A stretch of 64,000 nucleotides of DNA from an uncultured Bacteroidales bacterium (GCA_902775375.1 CACYLU010000002.1:1-64000), one strand, 5' to 3'; counted from the stretch's first letter, positions 34,691-44,258 are shown. Notes: generated from the letters alone by a model not told the origin. Translations and numbers: made by a program.

Positions 34691-34728
34691 CCAAGATTTT
34701 CGCTATATAGGCTTTTTTCAATTAGAAA

Positions 34729-35574
34729 ATGAAGAGAAATATCATCATCATACTGCTCACTGCCCTCGTGATGTCGTCGTGCGGTAACTTTACAAATCTC
34801 TATAAGCACAAGCTAAAAGAAAAGGACTACGACTATATGTATGAGGCTGCTAAAGAGTACTATGTAGCAGGACGATATACTCAGGCCATCACACTGCTGA
34901 ATGACGTGATTACCATTTTAAAAGGTTCTGATAGAGGTGAGGAGTCTGTATATATGCTGGCAATGAGTTACTTGAAGAATAAGGAATATTCCATTGCAGC
35001 ACAGTCGTTCCAGCAGTACTATACGTCATATCCACGTGGCAAATATACAGAGAGAGCTCGATTCTTTGCTGGTAAGGCTTTATGGATATCTTCTCCTGAG
35101 TCACAATTGGATCAGACCGATACCTACACAGCTATCCAGGAACTGCAACTGTTTTTGGAGTTCTTCCCTAACTCGATTTACAAGGAAGAGGCACAGAATA
35201 TAATCTTTGAAGCACAGGACAAACTGGTAGAAAAAGAATTTGATGCTGCCAAGCTATATTATAATTTAGGTACTTATATGGGAAATAACTATCAAGCCTG
35301 TGTGATCAGTGCACAGAATGCGTTGAAAGATTATCCCTATACTAAATATCGTGAGGACTTGTCATTATTGGTTGTGAAAGCAAAGTATGCTCAGGCTGTG
35401 CACAGTGTGCTGTCTAGAAGGGCTGAGCGCTTTCGTGATGCTGTAGATGAGTGCTACGCTTTCAAGAATGAGTATCCTGAGAGTACCAACATCAAGGATG
35501 TGGATGAGATGCTGGAGAAATCTGAAAAGATTTTGAAAGACCTGCCTGAAGATGATGAATATGCTGAAGAATAA
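34729..35574 (+). CDS. bamD: outer membrane assembly lipoprotein BamD
   Basis: A 281-residue periplasmic lipoprotein of the BAM complex that helps fold outer-membrane proteins. It has a signal peptide with lipobox ALVMSSC (Cys at 17) and then TPR-like repeats: YEAAKEYYVAGRYTQAITLL, MLAMSYLKNKEYSIAAQSF, FLEFFPNSIYKEEA and CVISAQNALKDYPYTKYRE. The acidic tail PEDDEYAEE is typical of Bacteroidetes members. It heads an operon with rpoZ and a DUF4293 gene. Confidence 0.93.
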   Translation: MKRNIIIILLTALVMSSCGNFTNLYKHKLKEKDYDYMYEAAKEYYVAGRYTQAITLLNDVITILKGSDRGEESVYMLAMSYLKNKEYSIAAQSFQQYYTSYPRGKYTERARFFAGKALWISSPESQLDQTDTYTAIQELQLFLEFFPNSIYKEEAQNIIFEAQDKLVEKEFDAAKLYYNLGTYMGNNYQACVISAQNALKDYPYTKYREDLSLLVVKAKYAQAVHSVLSRRAERFRDAVDECYAFKNEYPESTNIKDVDEMLEKSEKILKDLPEDDEYAEE

Positions 35575-35597
35575 ACAATTTAACTAACATATAATTT

Positions 35598-35942
35598 ATG
35601 GATTACAAAAAAACTAATGCGGCTACCACTACAGTTATCAGAGATGTTGTGAAACTGTGCGAAGATACTGGCAATGTTTATGAGACTGTAGCTATTATTG
35701 GTAAGCGTGCCAATCAGATTAGTGTTGAAATCAAAAATGACCTCTCTAAGAAGCTGGCTGAGTTTGCTTCTTACAATGACAATCTGGAGGAAGTTTTTGA
35801 GAACCGTGAGCAGATTGAGATTTCTCGTTATTACGAGAAGTTGCCAAAGCCTACGCTGATTGCTACCCAGGAGTACATGGAAGGAAAGATTTATTATCGC
35901 AATCCTACTAAGGATAAGCAAAATATGGACGATTTCCAATGA
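35598..35942 (+). CDS. rpoZ: DNA-directed RNA polymerase omega subunit, Bacteroidetes type
   Basis: A 114-residue omega/Rpb6-family subunit that stabilises the beta' subunit. It reads MDYKKTNAATTTVIRD, then TGNVYETVAIIGKRANQI (omega-like core helix), and ends in YRNPTKDKQNMDDFQ. The family is divergent from proteobacterial omega, but this form is conserved beside bamD in Bacteroidetes. Its stop overlaps the start of the DUF4293 gene by 4 bases. Confidence 0.88.
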   Translation: MDYKKTNAATTTVIRDVVKLCEDTGNVYETVAIIGKRANQISVEIKNDLSKKLAEFASYNDNLEEVFENREQIEISRYYEKLPKPTLIATQEYMEGKIYYRNPTKDKQNMDDFQ

Positions 35943-36394
35943 TACAGCGTATTCAAACCGTTTATTGGCTGGTCATCACCGCACTGTTGGTGGTGACCAT
36001 GTTGTCTCCAATCGGTTTCTTCACGGAAGCTGGTGGAGCCTTTGATAGCGTACTGAAACCTCTAGGTCTGACTTTGGCTGATGGTGGTACTGAAACTACT
36101 TGGGGTTTGTTCGCTATCCTGTTGTTGAATGCTGTGGTAGCGTTTGCTACTATCTTCTTGTACAAGAACCGCATGCTGCAAGTGCGTATGTGTGTGTTCA
36201 GCGCTTTGCTGGAGATAGGTTACTATGCAGCTGGGGCTGTGTTTGTCTATATGCTGAAGAGTGATTTAGAGGCAGCGTTCCGTCCAGGATGGGCGTTGGC
36301 ATTGCCTTTCGTCTGCATCATCCTTAATTACCTTGCTTTCCGTGCTACTTATGCGGATGAGGTGATGGTGAGAGCGTCAGAACGACTGAGATAA
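35939..36394 (+). CDS. DUF4293 family membrane protein
   Basis: A 151-residue protein with four predicted membrane helices (about residues 7-28, 60-75, 83-105 and 118-135), beginning MIQRIQTVYWLVIT, the usual opening of DUF4293. Function unknown. Its position after rpoZ with ATGA overlap is the conserved family context. A terminator follows at 36412. Confidence 0.85.
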   Translation: MIQRIQTVYWLVITALLVVTMLSPIGFFTEAGGAFDSVLKPLGLTLADGGTETTWGLFAILLLNAVVAFATIFLYKNRMLQVRMCVFSALLEIGYYAAGAVFVYMLKSDLEAAFRPGWALALPFVCIILNYLAFRATYADEVMVRASERLR

Positions 36395-36411
36395 AATATT
36401 ATTAAGAAAAG

Positions 36412-36444
36412 AAAAAGCTGCTCAATTAATGAGCAGCTTTTTTT
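36412..36444. terminator. bidirectional terminator
   Basis: AAAAGCTGCTC-AATTAAT-GAGCAGCTTTTTTT between the converging DUF4293 and metallopeptidase genes. Confidence 0.85.
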
Positions 36445-36445
36445 G

Positions 36446-37309
36446 TTATAAGTCACTGAAGTTTGGACTGAAGGTGTCGCCTCGGTTCAGGTCGCCAGTG
36501 CGGAGCCCTAAGGTCAGCCACTTCTGGCGTTGTTGTGAAGAACCATGGTTGAATGACTCTGGTACGGCATAGCCACGGGCTTTCTTCTGCAAGTAGTCAT
36601 CACCGATTACTGCTGCACAGTTGATAGCCTCTTCTAGGTCACCAGCTTCGAGTGAACCAAACATCTGGTTGTCGTGATAAGCCCACACACCAGCATAAAA
36701 GTCTGCCTGCAACTCGATACGGACACTCATTCGGTTGCTCTCAGTTTCGTTCATACGTGCCATCTGGCTATGAGCCTTATCTAATGTTCCCAGTAAGTGC
36801 TGCACATGATGTCCCACCTCGTGGGCAATCACATATGCGTAGGCGAAATCACCATCGGCACCTAATGTCTGCTTCATTTCGCTGAAGAATGACAGGTCGA
36901 TATATAAAGATTCGTCAGCAGAACAGTAGAATGGACCTACCTGAGAGGTAGCGCCACCACAACCAGTCTTTACACTGCCTGTAAAGAGTACCATCTTTGG
37001 AGCACGATAAGTTCTGCCATACTGTTGGAATACCTTGTTCCATACATCCTCGGTGCCTGCCAAAATCTGGCGTGAGAACTTTGCCAGTTCCTCTTCTTCT
37101 GGCGTAAACTCACGATTATTTTCAGTCTGAGTGGAAACCATACTGCCCAAGTCAGCACCTGACAACACACTTAATGGGTTGCCACCCATGAACCATGTAA
37201 TCAGAGCAACAATAATCAGACCGCCAATACCAAGTCCGGCCTTACTACCACCACTCAATCTACGGCGATCGTCCACATTGGAACTCTCGCGTCTTCCATC
37301 CATTCTCAT
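36446..37309 (-). CDS. putative neutral zinc metallopeptidase (YpfJ family)
   Basis: A 287-residue membrane-anchored protein. The Arg/Asp-rich start (MRMDGRRESSNVDDRRR) is followed by one membrane helix (IGGLIIVALITWFMGG). A periplasmic domain follows with the zinc motif AHEVGHHVQHLLG near residue 165. It belongs to the YpfJ/zinc_pept family; substrates are unknown. Length is typical. It probably has its own promoter, with a TATTTTTG box on the minus strand at 37349-37342. Confidence 0.92.
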   Translation of the reverse strand: MRMDGRRESSNVDDRRRLSGGSKAGLGIGGLIIVALITWFMGGNPLSVLSGADLGSMVSTQTENNREFTPEEEELAKFSRQILAGTEDVWNKVFQQYGRTYRAPKMVLFTGSVKTGCGGATSQVGPFYCSADESLYIDLSFFSEMKQTLGADGDFAYAYVIAHEVGHHVQHLLGTLDKAHSQMARMNETESNRMSVRIELQADFYAGVWAYHDNQMFGSLEAGDLEEAINCAAVIGDDYLQKKARGYAVPESFNHGSSQQRQKWLTLGLRTGDLNRGDTFSPNFSDL

Positions 37310-37488
37310 AATTTTTGTAATTTAAGATTCAACATATGGTGCAAAAATACACAATTATTTGTCACATCAATAAAAATTCTCCAAAAAAGAAAAAAATAGT
37401 TGCAGTAAAGCCTTTAAAATTCTATTTATAATGTATATTTGCAATGAAATTATTTGCATAACTGTGTGTGCATGACAAATAGAATAGG

Positions 37489-37496
37489 TATATTTG
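37489..37496 (+). promoter_or_regulatory. promoter -7 box before OmpA-like gene
   Basis: TATATTTG matches TAnnTTTG, 61 bases before the ATG at 37558. No exact -33 box at the expected distance. Confidence 0.4.
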
Positions 37497-37557
37497 TATT
37501 TGCATAATTGCAGTTTATAAATGATGAGAATAATAACTTTTTTAAATATATTGTGTT

Positions 37558-38244
37558 ATGAAAAAGACAAAAATTACAGCTATTCTTTTGAGTGCTGCCT
37601 TGGTATTTGGCAGTTGCGGAACAATGAATAATACAGCTAAGGGTACTGCTATCGGTGGTGGCGGTGGCGCTGCTGTGGGTGCCGTATTAGGCGGTTTAAT
37701 TGGTGGTGGTAGCAAGGGTGCCTTGATTGGTGCTGCTATCGGTGGTGCCGTTGGCGCTGGTACTGGTGCTATCATTGGCAATAAGATGGATAAGAAGGCA
37801 GCTGCTGCAGCTCAGATCGAGGGTGCAGAAGTAGAGAAGATTCAGGATAGCAATGGTCTGGATGCTGTTAAGGTGACATTCGAATCTGGTATTCTGTTTG
37901 GCTTCAATTCTTCAGCTTTGAATAATGACTCTAAGAATTCACTGAAGGAACTGGCAGGCATCTTGGCAGAGGACAGTACTACTGACATAGCTATTATTGG
38001 TCATACTGACAAGGTGGGTACATATGATGCAAATGTCAAGGTATCTAATCAGCGTGCTCAGGCTGTTGAGAAATACCTGAAACAGTGTGGTGTGCCTAAC
38101 TCTCAATTTAAATCTGTTGAGGGTGTTGCTTACGACCAGTATGATGAGAGCAAGACAGCTGCTGAGAACCGTCGCGTTGAAGTTTTCATGTATGCTAGTG
38201 AGAAGATGATTCAAGAAGCTCAAGCTGAAGCTGCAAGACAGTAA
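37558..38244 (+). CDS. OmpA-family lipoprotein with glycine zipper
   Basis: A 228-residue outer-membrane lipoprotein. The signal peptide has lipobox LVFGSC (Cys near 20). A glycine-zipper segment of about 60 residues (GGGGGAAVGAVLGG, then GAAIGGAVGAGTGAIIG) probably spans or oligomerises in the membrane. The C-terminal OmpA domain binds peptidoglycan, with the family motif reading IIGHTDKVGTYDANVKVSNQ and ending ENRRVEVF. Related to YiaD/Pal-like proteins. Glycine codons are strongly biased to GGT, suggesting high expression. Confidence 0.92.
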   Translation: MKKTKITAILLSAALVFGSCGTMNNTAKGTAIGGGGGAAVGAVLGGLIGGGSKGALIGAAIGGAVGAGTGAIIGNKMDKKAAAAAQIEGAEVEKIQDSNGLDAVKVTFESGILFGFNSSALNNDSKNSLKELAGILAEDSTTDIAIIGHTDKVGTYDANVKVSNQRAQAVEKYLKQCGVPNSQFKSVEGVAYDQYDESKTAAENRRVEVFMYASEKMIQEAQAEAARQ

Positions 38245-38274
38245 TCAGTTCTATTATTCGGAATTAATAAAAAA

Positions 38275-38300
38275 GGGCTGCCCGATTGAGCAGCCCTTAA
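38275..38300. terminator. bidirectional terminator
   Basis: GGGCTGC-CCGATTGA-GCAGCCC with A-run before and T-rich sequence after, between converging genes. Confidence 0.8.
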
Positions 38301-38303
38301 TTT

Positions 38304-41300
38304 TTAGTTGTTTAAGTGGAGATCCTTGAAGGTTCGAGGAGCGGGAACGCCTGGCAATGGCTTGCGATCTTTGAGCTGCTGGAGAGCAACCTCAATCGCT
38401 TTGTTCAACTGCTGGTCTTCACCTGCGTATTCCTTGATAGGATCATTGTCAAGCAAAATGTCAGGATCAACGCCATGGTTCTCCACTATCCACTGGCCAG
38501 TCTTGGCATCGTAGTTGGTGAAGAATGGTACACGAACATCAGTGCCGTCCATATAAGGCAATGATCCACTAATACCAATGATACCACCCCAGGTGCGAGT
38601 ACCAATGACAGTTCCCAGGTTATTGGCCTTGAAACTCCACGGGAAGAGATCTCCATCGGAAGCAGAGTACTTGTTGATGAGTAGTACCTTTGGCCCATGA
38701 TGAGCACCGTCTGGCACAGTATTGGTAGTGCTAGATGTACGACTCATGGTCATTCGATAAGGCTCACGCAACAGACGTTCGATAATCATAGGTGAAACGT
38801 TACCTCCACCATTGGCACGATCGTCAATGATTAACGCTTCCTTATCTAACTGAGGATAGTAGTAACGCACGAATTCATTCAGACCTTCTGCACCCATGTC
38901 GGGGATGTAGATATAACCTACACGTCCATTGGTAGCCTTCTCCACGGTCTTGATATTGTTCTGCACCCATGCGTAGTGGTAGAGTGGATATTCGTTAGAG
39001 ATCGGCTTGATCACCACCTTGCGACCTCCTGCCGCTGCAGAACCATTGACGGTCAGTTCGGTCAGTACATCAGCCTTGCCAATGAGTAGTTCGTAGATGT
39101 TGCTGACTGAAGTAACAGGCACACCATCGATGGCAGTAATGAACTCACCTTCCTTCACGTTGATGCCAGGCTCAGTGAGCGGTGAACGCAATTCCTCACG
39201 ATAAGGAGCGCCTTCGAGGATTTTTGTTATCTTGAAGTAACCACTCTTGTCGCGACTCAGCTCGGCACCCAGTAAACCCATTTTGATGCGTTCTGCCTCT
39301 GGCTTTTCGCCTGTAGAGATATAAGCATGACCACATGCCAACTCAGAAATCATCTCACCAATGACATAGTTCAAATCCAAACGAGTCTTAACATATGGTA
39401 GCAGTACTGAATATTTCTGCTTGAGCGCTTTCCAGTCAACGCCATGCATGTTCTCCAAATAGAATCCATCACGGAATGCACGCCATACCTCATCGAAGAT
39501 CTGTGGCCACTCCTGGGAGAAGTCTACGAAGGCCTTCAAGTTATCAGTATTGACAGCCTTATCAGCCTTTATGCGCTCTGAAGGGAAGTCAACGATATAA
39601 TACTTGTTGCGGTCAGAAAGAATGGCTTTCTTTCCACCTGCTGTATAAGCACTAATACGTCCATCTACCACCTTATTATCTTCCTGAGTTGCAAAATCGA
39701 ATGCCATGAGGCTTCGACCATTCTGGTACCATAGTTTCTTTCCATCGCTGAAGAAATAGCTCATGTAACCCTCTCCAGGACGTACTGGCAATTTGATGAT
39801 ACGGTTGAATATCCCATCGGTATCAATCTTTACCTCAGCGTTCTTGGCATCCTTTGCTTCACCTGGCTTACCAGGACCTTGGGGACCGGCAACCTTGTCT
39901 TCGCTAACACTAATCTGGTCATCCTTGGGCAACAAGGGAGAAGGAGTGTCCTTAGTCAAAGTAACTAGGTAAATGCCACCCATGCTGGTGTAGGCATAGT
40001 CCCATTCTACACGGCTATATATAGGATTCAAATCACGGTTAGAATTGAAGATGAGGTACTTGCCATCGGTACTGAAAGTAGGGGATGAAGAACTATACCA
40101 CTTCTCTGTAACAGGATATTCCTTATTAGTCTTTAAATTATAAACATATACCACACTCATGTCATTCTTTTCAGGACGAGTGTAGGTAATCCATTGACTA
40201 TCTGGTGAGAATTGTACGCCACGGAACTCACTTTCAGGGCATGTAATAACAGTGCGCTTGCTCTTGGCTGCTACATTTACTTCTACTAAACGGTTCTTAC
40301 GGTCGGTATAGAGGATGGTCTTGCTATCAGGACTCCAAACAAGAGAACGGATATATGTATCGTTGTTCTTAGTCAGTTGCATAGGTTCGCCACCAGTTTC
40401 TTCCTGCAACCATACTTCAGTCTCACCAGTCTTGTCGCTGATGTAAGCGATATACTTACCATCAGGACTGATTTGAGCACCTCGATCGTTGGCACCCGGG
40501 CTACGGGTAATGTTCTTTACTACTCCCTGTTTGGCTGGAATATCGAACACCTCACCACGGGCTGTAACAGCTAAGCGATTGCCATCGGCTGACACACTGG
40601 CAGCTGTTATGTTTTCAGATAAATCGCGATACTCTTTGCGCCCATAGATATTGTCAGAATTCAATGTGATGCTAATTTTAACGCTCTGGCGTGTCTTAGG
40701 ATCCAACTTATAGAGATAGCCACCCTTCTCATAGACGATAATCTGACCATTGGAACTGGGAAATTTCACATCAAAGTCGCTATAATTGGTCACCTTCTCA
40801 GTCTGTTTGGTCTGGGTGTTGTACACAAAAATGTTCATTGTCATGTCGCGGTCGGAGATAAAGAAGATCTCATCACCAATCCACATAGGCATGATATCCT
40901 GAGCATCGTTCTTAGTAACATTTTCTACAGTCTTAGCCTGTGGGTCATAAATCCAAATATCATCGGCCATGCCACCACGATAGTATTTCCATGTTCGGAA
41001 CTCACGCATCACACGGTTGTATGCCAGTTTCTTACCATCGGGAGAGTAACTGCAGAAGCCGCCCTCTGGCAATGGAATCTCCTCACTCATGCCACCGTCT
41101 TTGGAGATGGTCCACAGTTTACCATCGAAACTGTCACTGATGCGGTTACGATATACTACGCTCTTTCCGTCTGTGGTCCATGTCAGCACCATGTTGTTCG
41201 GACCCATGCGGTCGCCCAGGTCGTCACGAGAGTTGGTAGAGGTAAAGGTGAGACGTTTGGGTTCACCTCCATTCTTAGAAATCAGATACACTTCACGATT

Positions 41301-41552
41301 GCCATCGTATTCGCCTGTAAAAGCGATTGATTGGCCATCGGGTGAATAGCGGGCAAACATTTCGTAGCCTATGTGTGAGGTCAAGCGGGTAGCCTCACCT
41401 CCATTAATAGATGCCTTGAAAAGGTCGCCTCCATAAGAAAAGACCACTTCCTGACCGTTGGTAGCCGGGAAACGAAGCAGTCGTGCCTCATCGGCATAGC
41501 CGGTTAATGTAGTTCCTGCTATGAGCAGGGATAACAATAATTCTTTCTTCAT
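38304..41552 (-). CDS. tricorn-like S41 protease with beta-propeller
   Basis: A 1082-residue secreted peptidase from the ATG at 41552 (MKKELLLSLLIAGTTLTGYA, a signal peptide). The frame is open 99 codons further upstream but without signal-like sequence. Repeated PD40/WD40-like blades lie at about 20-640 (YSPDGQSIAF, YSPDGKKLAY, ISPDGKYIAY, FSPDSQWITY), then a core domain. A PDZ-like part follows (GEFITAIDGVPVTS), and the S41 domain has IDDRANGGGNVSP and the presumed catalytic Ser in NKYSASDGDLFPW. It probably trims peptides in the periplasm for amino-acid use, as inferred from the tricorn family. Confidence 0.93.
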   Translation of the reverse strand: MKKELLLSLLIAGTTLTGYADEARLLRFPATNGQEVVFSYGGDLFKASINGGEATRLTSHIGYEMFARYSPDGQSIAFTGEYDGNREVYLISKNGGEPKRLTFTSTNSRDDLGDRMGPNNMVLTWTTDGKSVVYRNRISDSFDGKLWTISKDGGMSEEIPLPEGGFCSYSPDGKKLAYNRVMREFRTWKYYRGGMADDIWIYDPQAKTVENVTKNDAQDIMPMWIGDEIFFISDRDMTMNIFVYNTQTKQTEKVTNYSDFDVKFPSSNGQIIVYEKGGYLYKLDPKTRQSVKISITLNSDNIYGRKEYRDLSENITAASVSADGNRLAVTARGEVFDIPAKQGVVKNITRSPGANDRGAQISPDGKYIAYISDKTGETEVWLQEETGGEPMQLTKNNDTYIRSLVWSPDSKTILYTDRKNRLVEVNVAAKSKRTVITCPESEFRGVQFSPDSQWITYTRPEKNDMSVVYVYNLKTNKEYPVTEKWYSSSSPTFSTDGKYLIFNSNRDLNPIYSRVEWDYAYTSMGGIYLVTLTKDTPSPLLPKDDQISVSEDKVAGPQGPGKPGEAKDAKNAEVKIDTDGIFNRIIKLPVRPGEGYMSYFFSDGKKLWYQNGRSLMAFDFATQEDNKVVDGRISAYTAGGKKAILSDRNKYYIVDFPSERIKADKAVNTDNLKAFVDFSQEWPQIFDEVWRAFRDGFYLENMHGVDWKALKQKYSVLLPYVKTRLDLNYVIGEMISELACGHAYISTGEKPEAERIKMGLLGAELSRDKSGYFKITKILEGAPYREELRSPLTEPGINVKEGEFITAIDGVPVTSVSNIYELLIGKADVLTELTVNGSAAAGGRKVVIKPISNEYPLYHYAWVQNNIKTVEKATNGRVGYIYIPDMGAEGLNEFVRYYYPQLDKEALIIDDRANGGGNVSPMIIERLLREPYRMTMSRTSSTTNTVPDGAHHGPKVLLINKYSASDGDLFPWSFKANNLGTVIGTRTWGGIIGISGSLPYMDGTDVRVPFFTNYDAKTGQWIVENHGVDPDILLDNDPIKEYAGEDQQLNKAIEVALQQLKDRKPLPGVPAPRTFKDLHLNN

Positions 41553-41653
41553 ACTATTTTTGGTTGATTTGTTAATTCGTGATACAAATATACGAACTTT
41601 AATTAAGAATAGGTATGTATAAAGCCAGAAAAGTTGCAAATGCAAATAAAAAT

Positions 41654-41680
41654 CCCCCTCTATGAGGAGGGGGATGGAAA
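41654..41680 (-). terminator. terminator after head-GIN gene
   Basis: CCCCCTC-TATGAG-GAGGGGG, read on the minus strand followed by ATTTTTATTT, 30 bases after the stop of the gene at 41704. Confidence 0.75.
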
Positions 41681-41703
41681 AATATAAAGATGTCAGGACT
41701 AAA

Positions 41704-42564
41704 TTAATTGATAGGATAGATATCCTTCTTACCAATATCAACTGTAGAAGGATTACCCTTGTAGCCGATGCTGCCCGAACCAGTCTTGCGAGCCTTGATA
41801 GAATTCTTGGCATGACAAGTGATATCGCCACTACCAGAAGAGCTAGCATTCACATCTTCAGCCACCAGATTCTGAGCGTCAATGTCACCGCTACCTGCTA
41901 TAGAGTAGGATGCCTGACGGGTATTACCCTGCAGTATGAAATCACCACTACCAGAAATAGAAGCTTTCACTTGCTGAGATTCAATTCCTGTAATTTGTAC
42001 GTTACCACTACCAGCAACAGAAGCCTCCATTGCGTTGCACTTCAGGTTATGTGCTTCAATGTCACCGCTACCTGCGATAGAAACTTTTACGTCACCCTGG
42101 CACTGGATATTGTTACAGTCCATATTGCCGCTACCTGCCACACTCAGCTTCAGGTTGTCAGTAGTCAGACCATTCATTAGTTTGAAGTCGCCAGATCCTG
42201 CGATACCCATGGAGGTTAGGCTCTCGGCGTGGATAGTGAAGTCTAGCTTGCCTCTGTTATTGATGCTGTATCCCTTTTTGAACTTGATGGTCAGTGTGTT
42301 ATTCTCAACATACACCTCCAACAGTTCAGCAATGTTGTCAGAAGTCACTACAGAAACAGTAGGAGTGCCAGGACGTTGAGTGAAATACACATTTCCACTA
42401 CCAGCCAGACTGATCTTGTTGAAATCTGTCAACTTATATTCCTTCGTTACATAATTATTACTGGCTGTAACTCTCTTGGTATTTATACCATCCACCACCA
42501 TACTACAAGCCGTCATGCTGATAAGCAGCATCAGGGCAATTAAATTAAAAGCAACTTTTTTCAT
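41704..42564 (-). CDS. head-GIN domain (DUF2807) lipoprotein
   Basis: A 286-residue lipoprotein from the ATG at 42564 (MKKVAFNLIALMLLISMTAC, lipobox Cys near residue 20). The rest is a repetitive right-handed beta-helix type domain with an AGSGD/N motif about every 20 residues (SLAGSGNVYF, GIAGSGDFKL, SVAGSGNMDC, SIAGSGDIEA and others, about ten copies). Such auto-adhesin-like proteins sit on the Bacteroidetes cell surface or periplasmic face; function is unknown. Homologues often neighbour PspC genes; here the PspC gene is at 55989. Confidence 0.9.
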   Translation of the reverse strand: MKKVAFNLIALMLLISMTACSMVVDGINTKRVTASNNYVTKEYKLTDFNKISLAGSGNVYFTQRPGTPTVSVVTSDNIAELLEVYVENNTLTIKFKKGYSINNRGKLDFTIHAESLTSMGIAGSGDFKLMNGLTTDNLKLSVAGSGNMDCNNIQCQGDVKVSIAGSGDIEAHNLKCNAMEASVAGSGNVQITGIESQQVKASISGSGDFILQGNTRQASYSIAGSGDIDAQNLVAEDVNASSSGSGDITCHAKNSIKARKTGSGSIGYKGNPSTVDIGKKDIYPIN

Positions 42565-42790
42565 ATCTTCTTGTTTTTTTAGTTTATAATCTACCATCCT
42601 CAATACAAAGACTATGCCTAAAGCCTATTTCTTTCATTTATAACATAATGAATAAGTCTCCATATTGTTCAAGTGTCTAATTTTTGGACACAACTGTCCA
42701 TTTTCTAGACACTCTTCAATACATTAGACGGATTACAGATTCAAAAAGTTGCAAGCCAAGAAAAAAACTCTTTGTACTAATCATCCTCCA

Positions 42791-43909
42791 TTAAACAACC
42801 ACGTTTTTCGGGTATTGCATAGTAACGCAGTGCAACGAACCATGCTGCTTAATAAGGGGACGGCAATCTATACCTACTATATTATAACCAGGAAAGGCCG
42901 TTTGCAATATCTCCTTTGCTTTTGCATCGTTAGCAGGTTGATTGTAGGTAGGGTAGAGAACTTGTTGGTTAAGGATAAGGAAGTTAGCGTAGGTTGCTGG
43001 AAGTCTTTCACCCTCAAAAACCACTTTATCTGCCATAGGAAGTGGTAATAGGTGATAGGGCATACCCATTGGGGTTAAGAAAGATTTTAGTTGTGCCTCC
43101 ATCTTCGCCAATTCATCATAATGTTCATCTGATGGGTCATCACATTTTACATAAGCAATAGTGTCGGGTGAGCAGAAACGAGCCAAAGTGTCAATGTGAC
43201 TATCAGTATCGTCGCCGCTAAGGTAACCATGATCTAGCCATAGGATGCGGGTGATGTGCAAAGCATGCTTTAGATACTCTTCAATTTCTACCTTGTTCAT
43301 TTTTGGATTTCTGTTAGAGTTTAGTAGACATGCAGAAGTAGTAAGCAGGGTGCCCAAACCATCACTTTCTATAGAACCACCTTCCAGAACAAAATCCAGA
43401 TGATTAACATACTTGCCATGAAGGAATCCATTATCCACCGCTTGTTGTGTTATGGCATTGTCTTTTTCTGCCGCAAACTTATTGCCCCAACCATTGAAAC
43501 AGAAGTCCAACAACTGTGGACCTTGTGGATCAGTCAGTGTAATGGCACCATGATCGCGAGCCCAAGTATCGTTGGTATTGCAACGCATGAATCGTACATT
43601 GCGCATCATAACTTTGGCTTGTGTGAGCTGCATTTGTACCTTTTGTGGTTCTGGAGTAACAACCAGTAATAGTTCGTGGCGAGATATCTCTTTAGCTATC
43701 TGAACAAAACAAGAAGATACCTCATCAAGCATGGGAGCCCAATCGGTATCAGCATGGGGCCAAGTGAGTTGGACACCGCTCTGCTCTGCCCATTCTGCAG
43801 GCAGAGTAGGGTTGCTCTGTTCTACCACCAATTCGGTGAAACGTGTAGCATCAATCTGCAACTCGTCTTTTCTACGCCCATAGAATGGATTCTGTACTTG
43901 GAAACTCAT
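42791..43909 (-). CDS. agmatine deiminase family protein
   Basis: Hydrolyses agmatine to N-carbamoylputrescine and ammonia in polyamine synthesis. The 372-residue protein starts at the ATG at 43909 (MSFQVQNPFYGRR); reading further upstream runs into tRNA genes. Motifs of the guanidine-modifying superfamily: QLTWPHADTDW, NDTWARDHGAI, LDFVLEGGSIESDG, DDTDSHIDTLARF (catalytic His) and the nucleophile Cys in GSLHCVTMQYP near the end. The N-carbamoylputrescine amidase that usually partners it is not adjacent. Another polyamine gene (nspC) lies just beyond the tRNA cluster. Confidence 0.93.
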   Translation of the reverse strand: MSFQVQNPFYGRRKDELQIDATRFTELVVEQSNPTLPAEWAEQSGVQLTWPHADTDWAPMLDEVSSCFVQIAKEISRHELLLVVTPEPQKVQMQLTQAKVMMRNVRFMRCNTNDTWARDHGAITLTDPQGPQLLDFCFNGWGNKFAAEKDNAITQQAVDNGFLHGKYVNHLDFVLEGGSIESDGLGTLLTTSACLLNSNRNPKMNKVEIEEYLKHALHITRILWLDHGYLSGDDTDSHIDTLARFCSPDTIAYVKCDDPSDEHYDELAKMEAQLKSFLTPMGMPYHLLPLPMADKVVFEGERLPATYANFLILNQQVLYPTYNQPANDAKAKEILQTAFPGYNIVGIDCRPLIKQHGSLHCVTMQYPKNVVV

Positions 43910-43968
43910 GGACAAATATTTATGCTTAAAATAAAAAAAGAGACTCACCTTACGATGAATCTCTCTTG

Positions 43969-44041
43969 AGCGGAAAACGAGACTCGGACTCGCGACCCCA
44001 ACCTTGGCAAGGTTGTGCTCTACCAACTGAGCTATTTCCGC
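43969..44041 (-). tRNA. tRNA-Gly (GCC), copy 1
   Basis: A 73-nt cloverleaf with acceptor GCGGAAA/TTTCCGC, U73 discriminator as in glycine tRNAs, anticodon loop TTGCCAA and T-loop TTCGCGA-type arm (read on the minus strand). CCA is not encoded. Its sequence is identical to the copy at 44294-44366. Confidence 0.95.
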
Positions 44042-44056
44042 AATTGCTATCTTTTG

Positions 44057-44138
44057 TGCCCAAGAAAGGACTCGAACCTTCACGCCTCTCAGCACACGCA
44101 CCTGAAACGTGCGCGTCTACCAATTCCGCCACTTGGGC
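44057..44138 (-). tRNA. tRNA-Leu (CAG)
   Basis: An 82-nt class II tRNA with long variable arm. Acceptor GCCCAAG/CTTGGGC, A73, D-arm GCGGAATTGGTAGACGC, and anticodon loop TTCAGGT, which gives CAG. Confidence 0.95.
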
Positions 44139-44174
44139 ATAGGATTTAGATAGCAAATATCTTACATGAACAGG

Positions 44175-44258
44175 TGAAGAGAAGGAGACTCGAACTCCCA
44201 CGACACAATTGTCACTACCCCCTCAAAGTAGCGCGTCTACCAATTCCGCCACCTCTCC
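44175..44258 (-). tRNA. tRNA-Leu (GAG)
   Basis: An 84-nt class II tRNA. Acceptor GGAGAGG pairs with TCTCTTC (two G-T pairs), A73, and anticodon loop TTGAGGG, which gives GAG. Confidence 0.93.

Noticed and set aside
37542-37781. Antisense Pro/Ala-rich frame opposite the OmpA-like gene
   Set aside because: It is the complement of the glycine-zipper repeats, not an independent gene.
41553-41849. 99-residue N-terminal extension of the tricorn-like protease
   Set aside because: The ATG at 41552 is followed by a clear signal peptide; the upstream part overlaps the opposite side's terminator and is hydrophobic noise.
43910-44101. N-terminal extension of the agmatine deiminase frame
   Set aside because: The extra codons run antisense-free through the tRNA-Gly and into tRNA-Leu genes; the protein match begins at the ATG at 43909.
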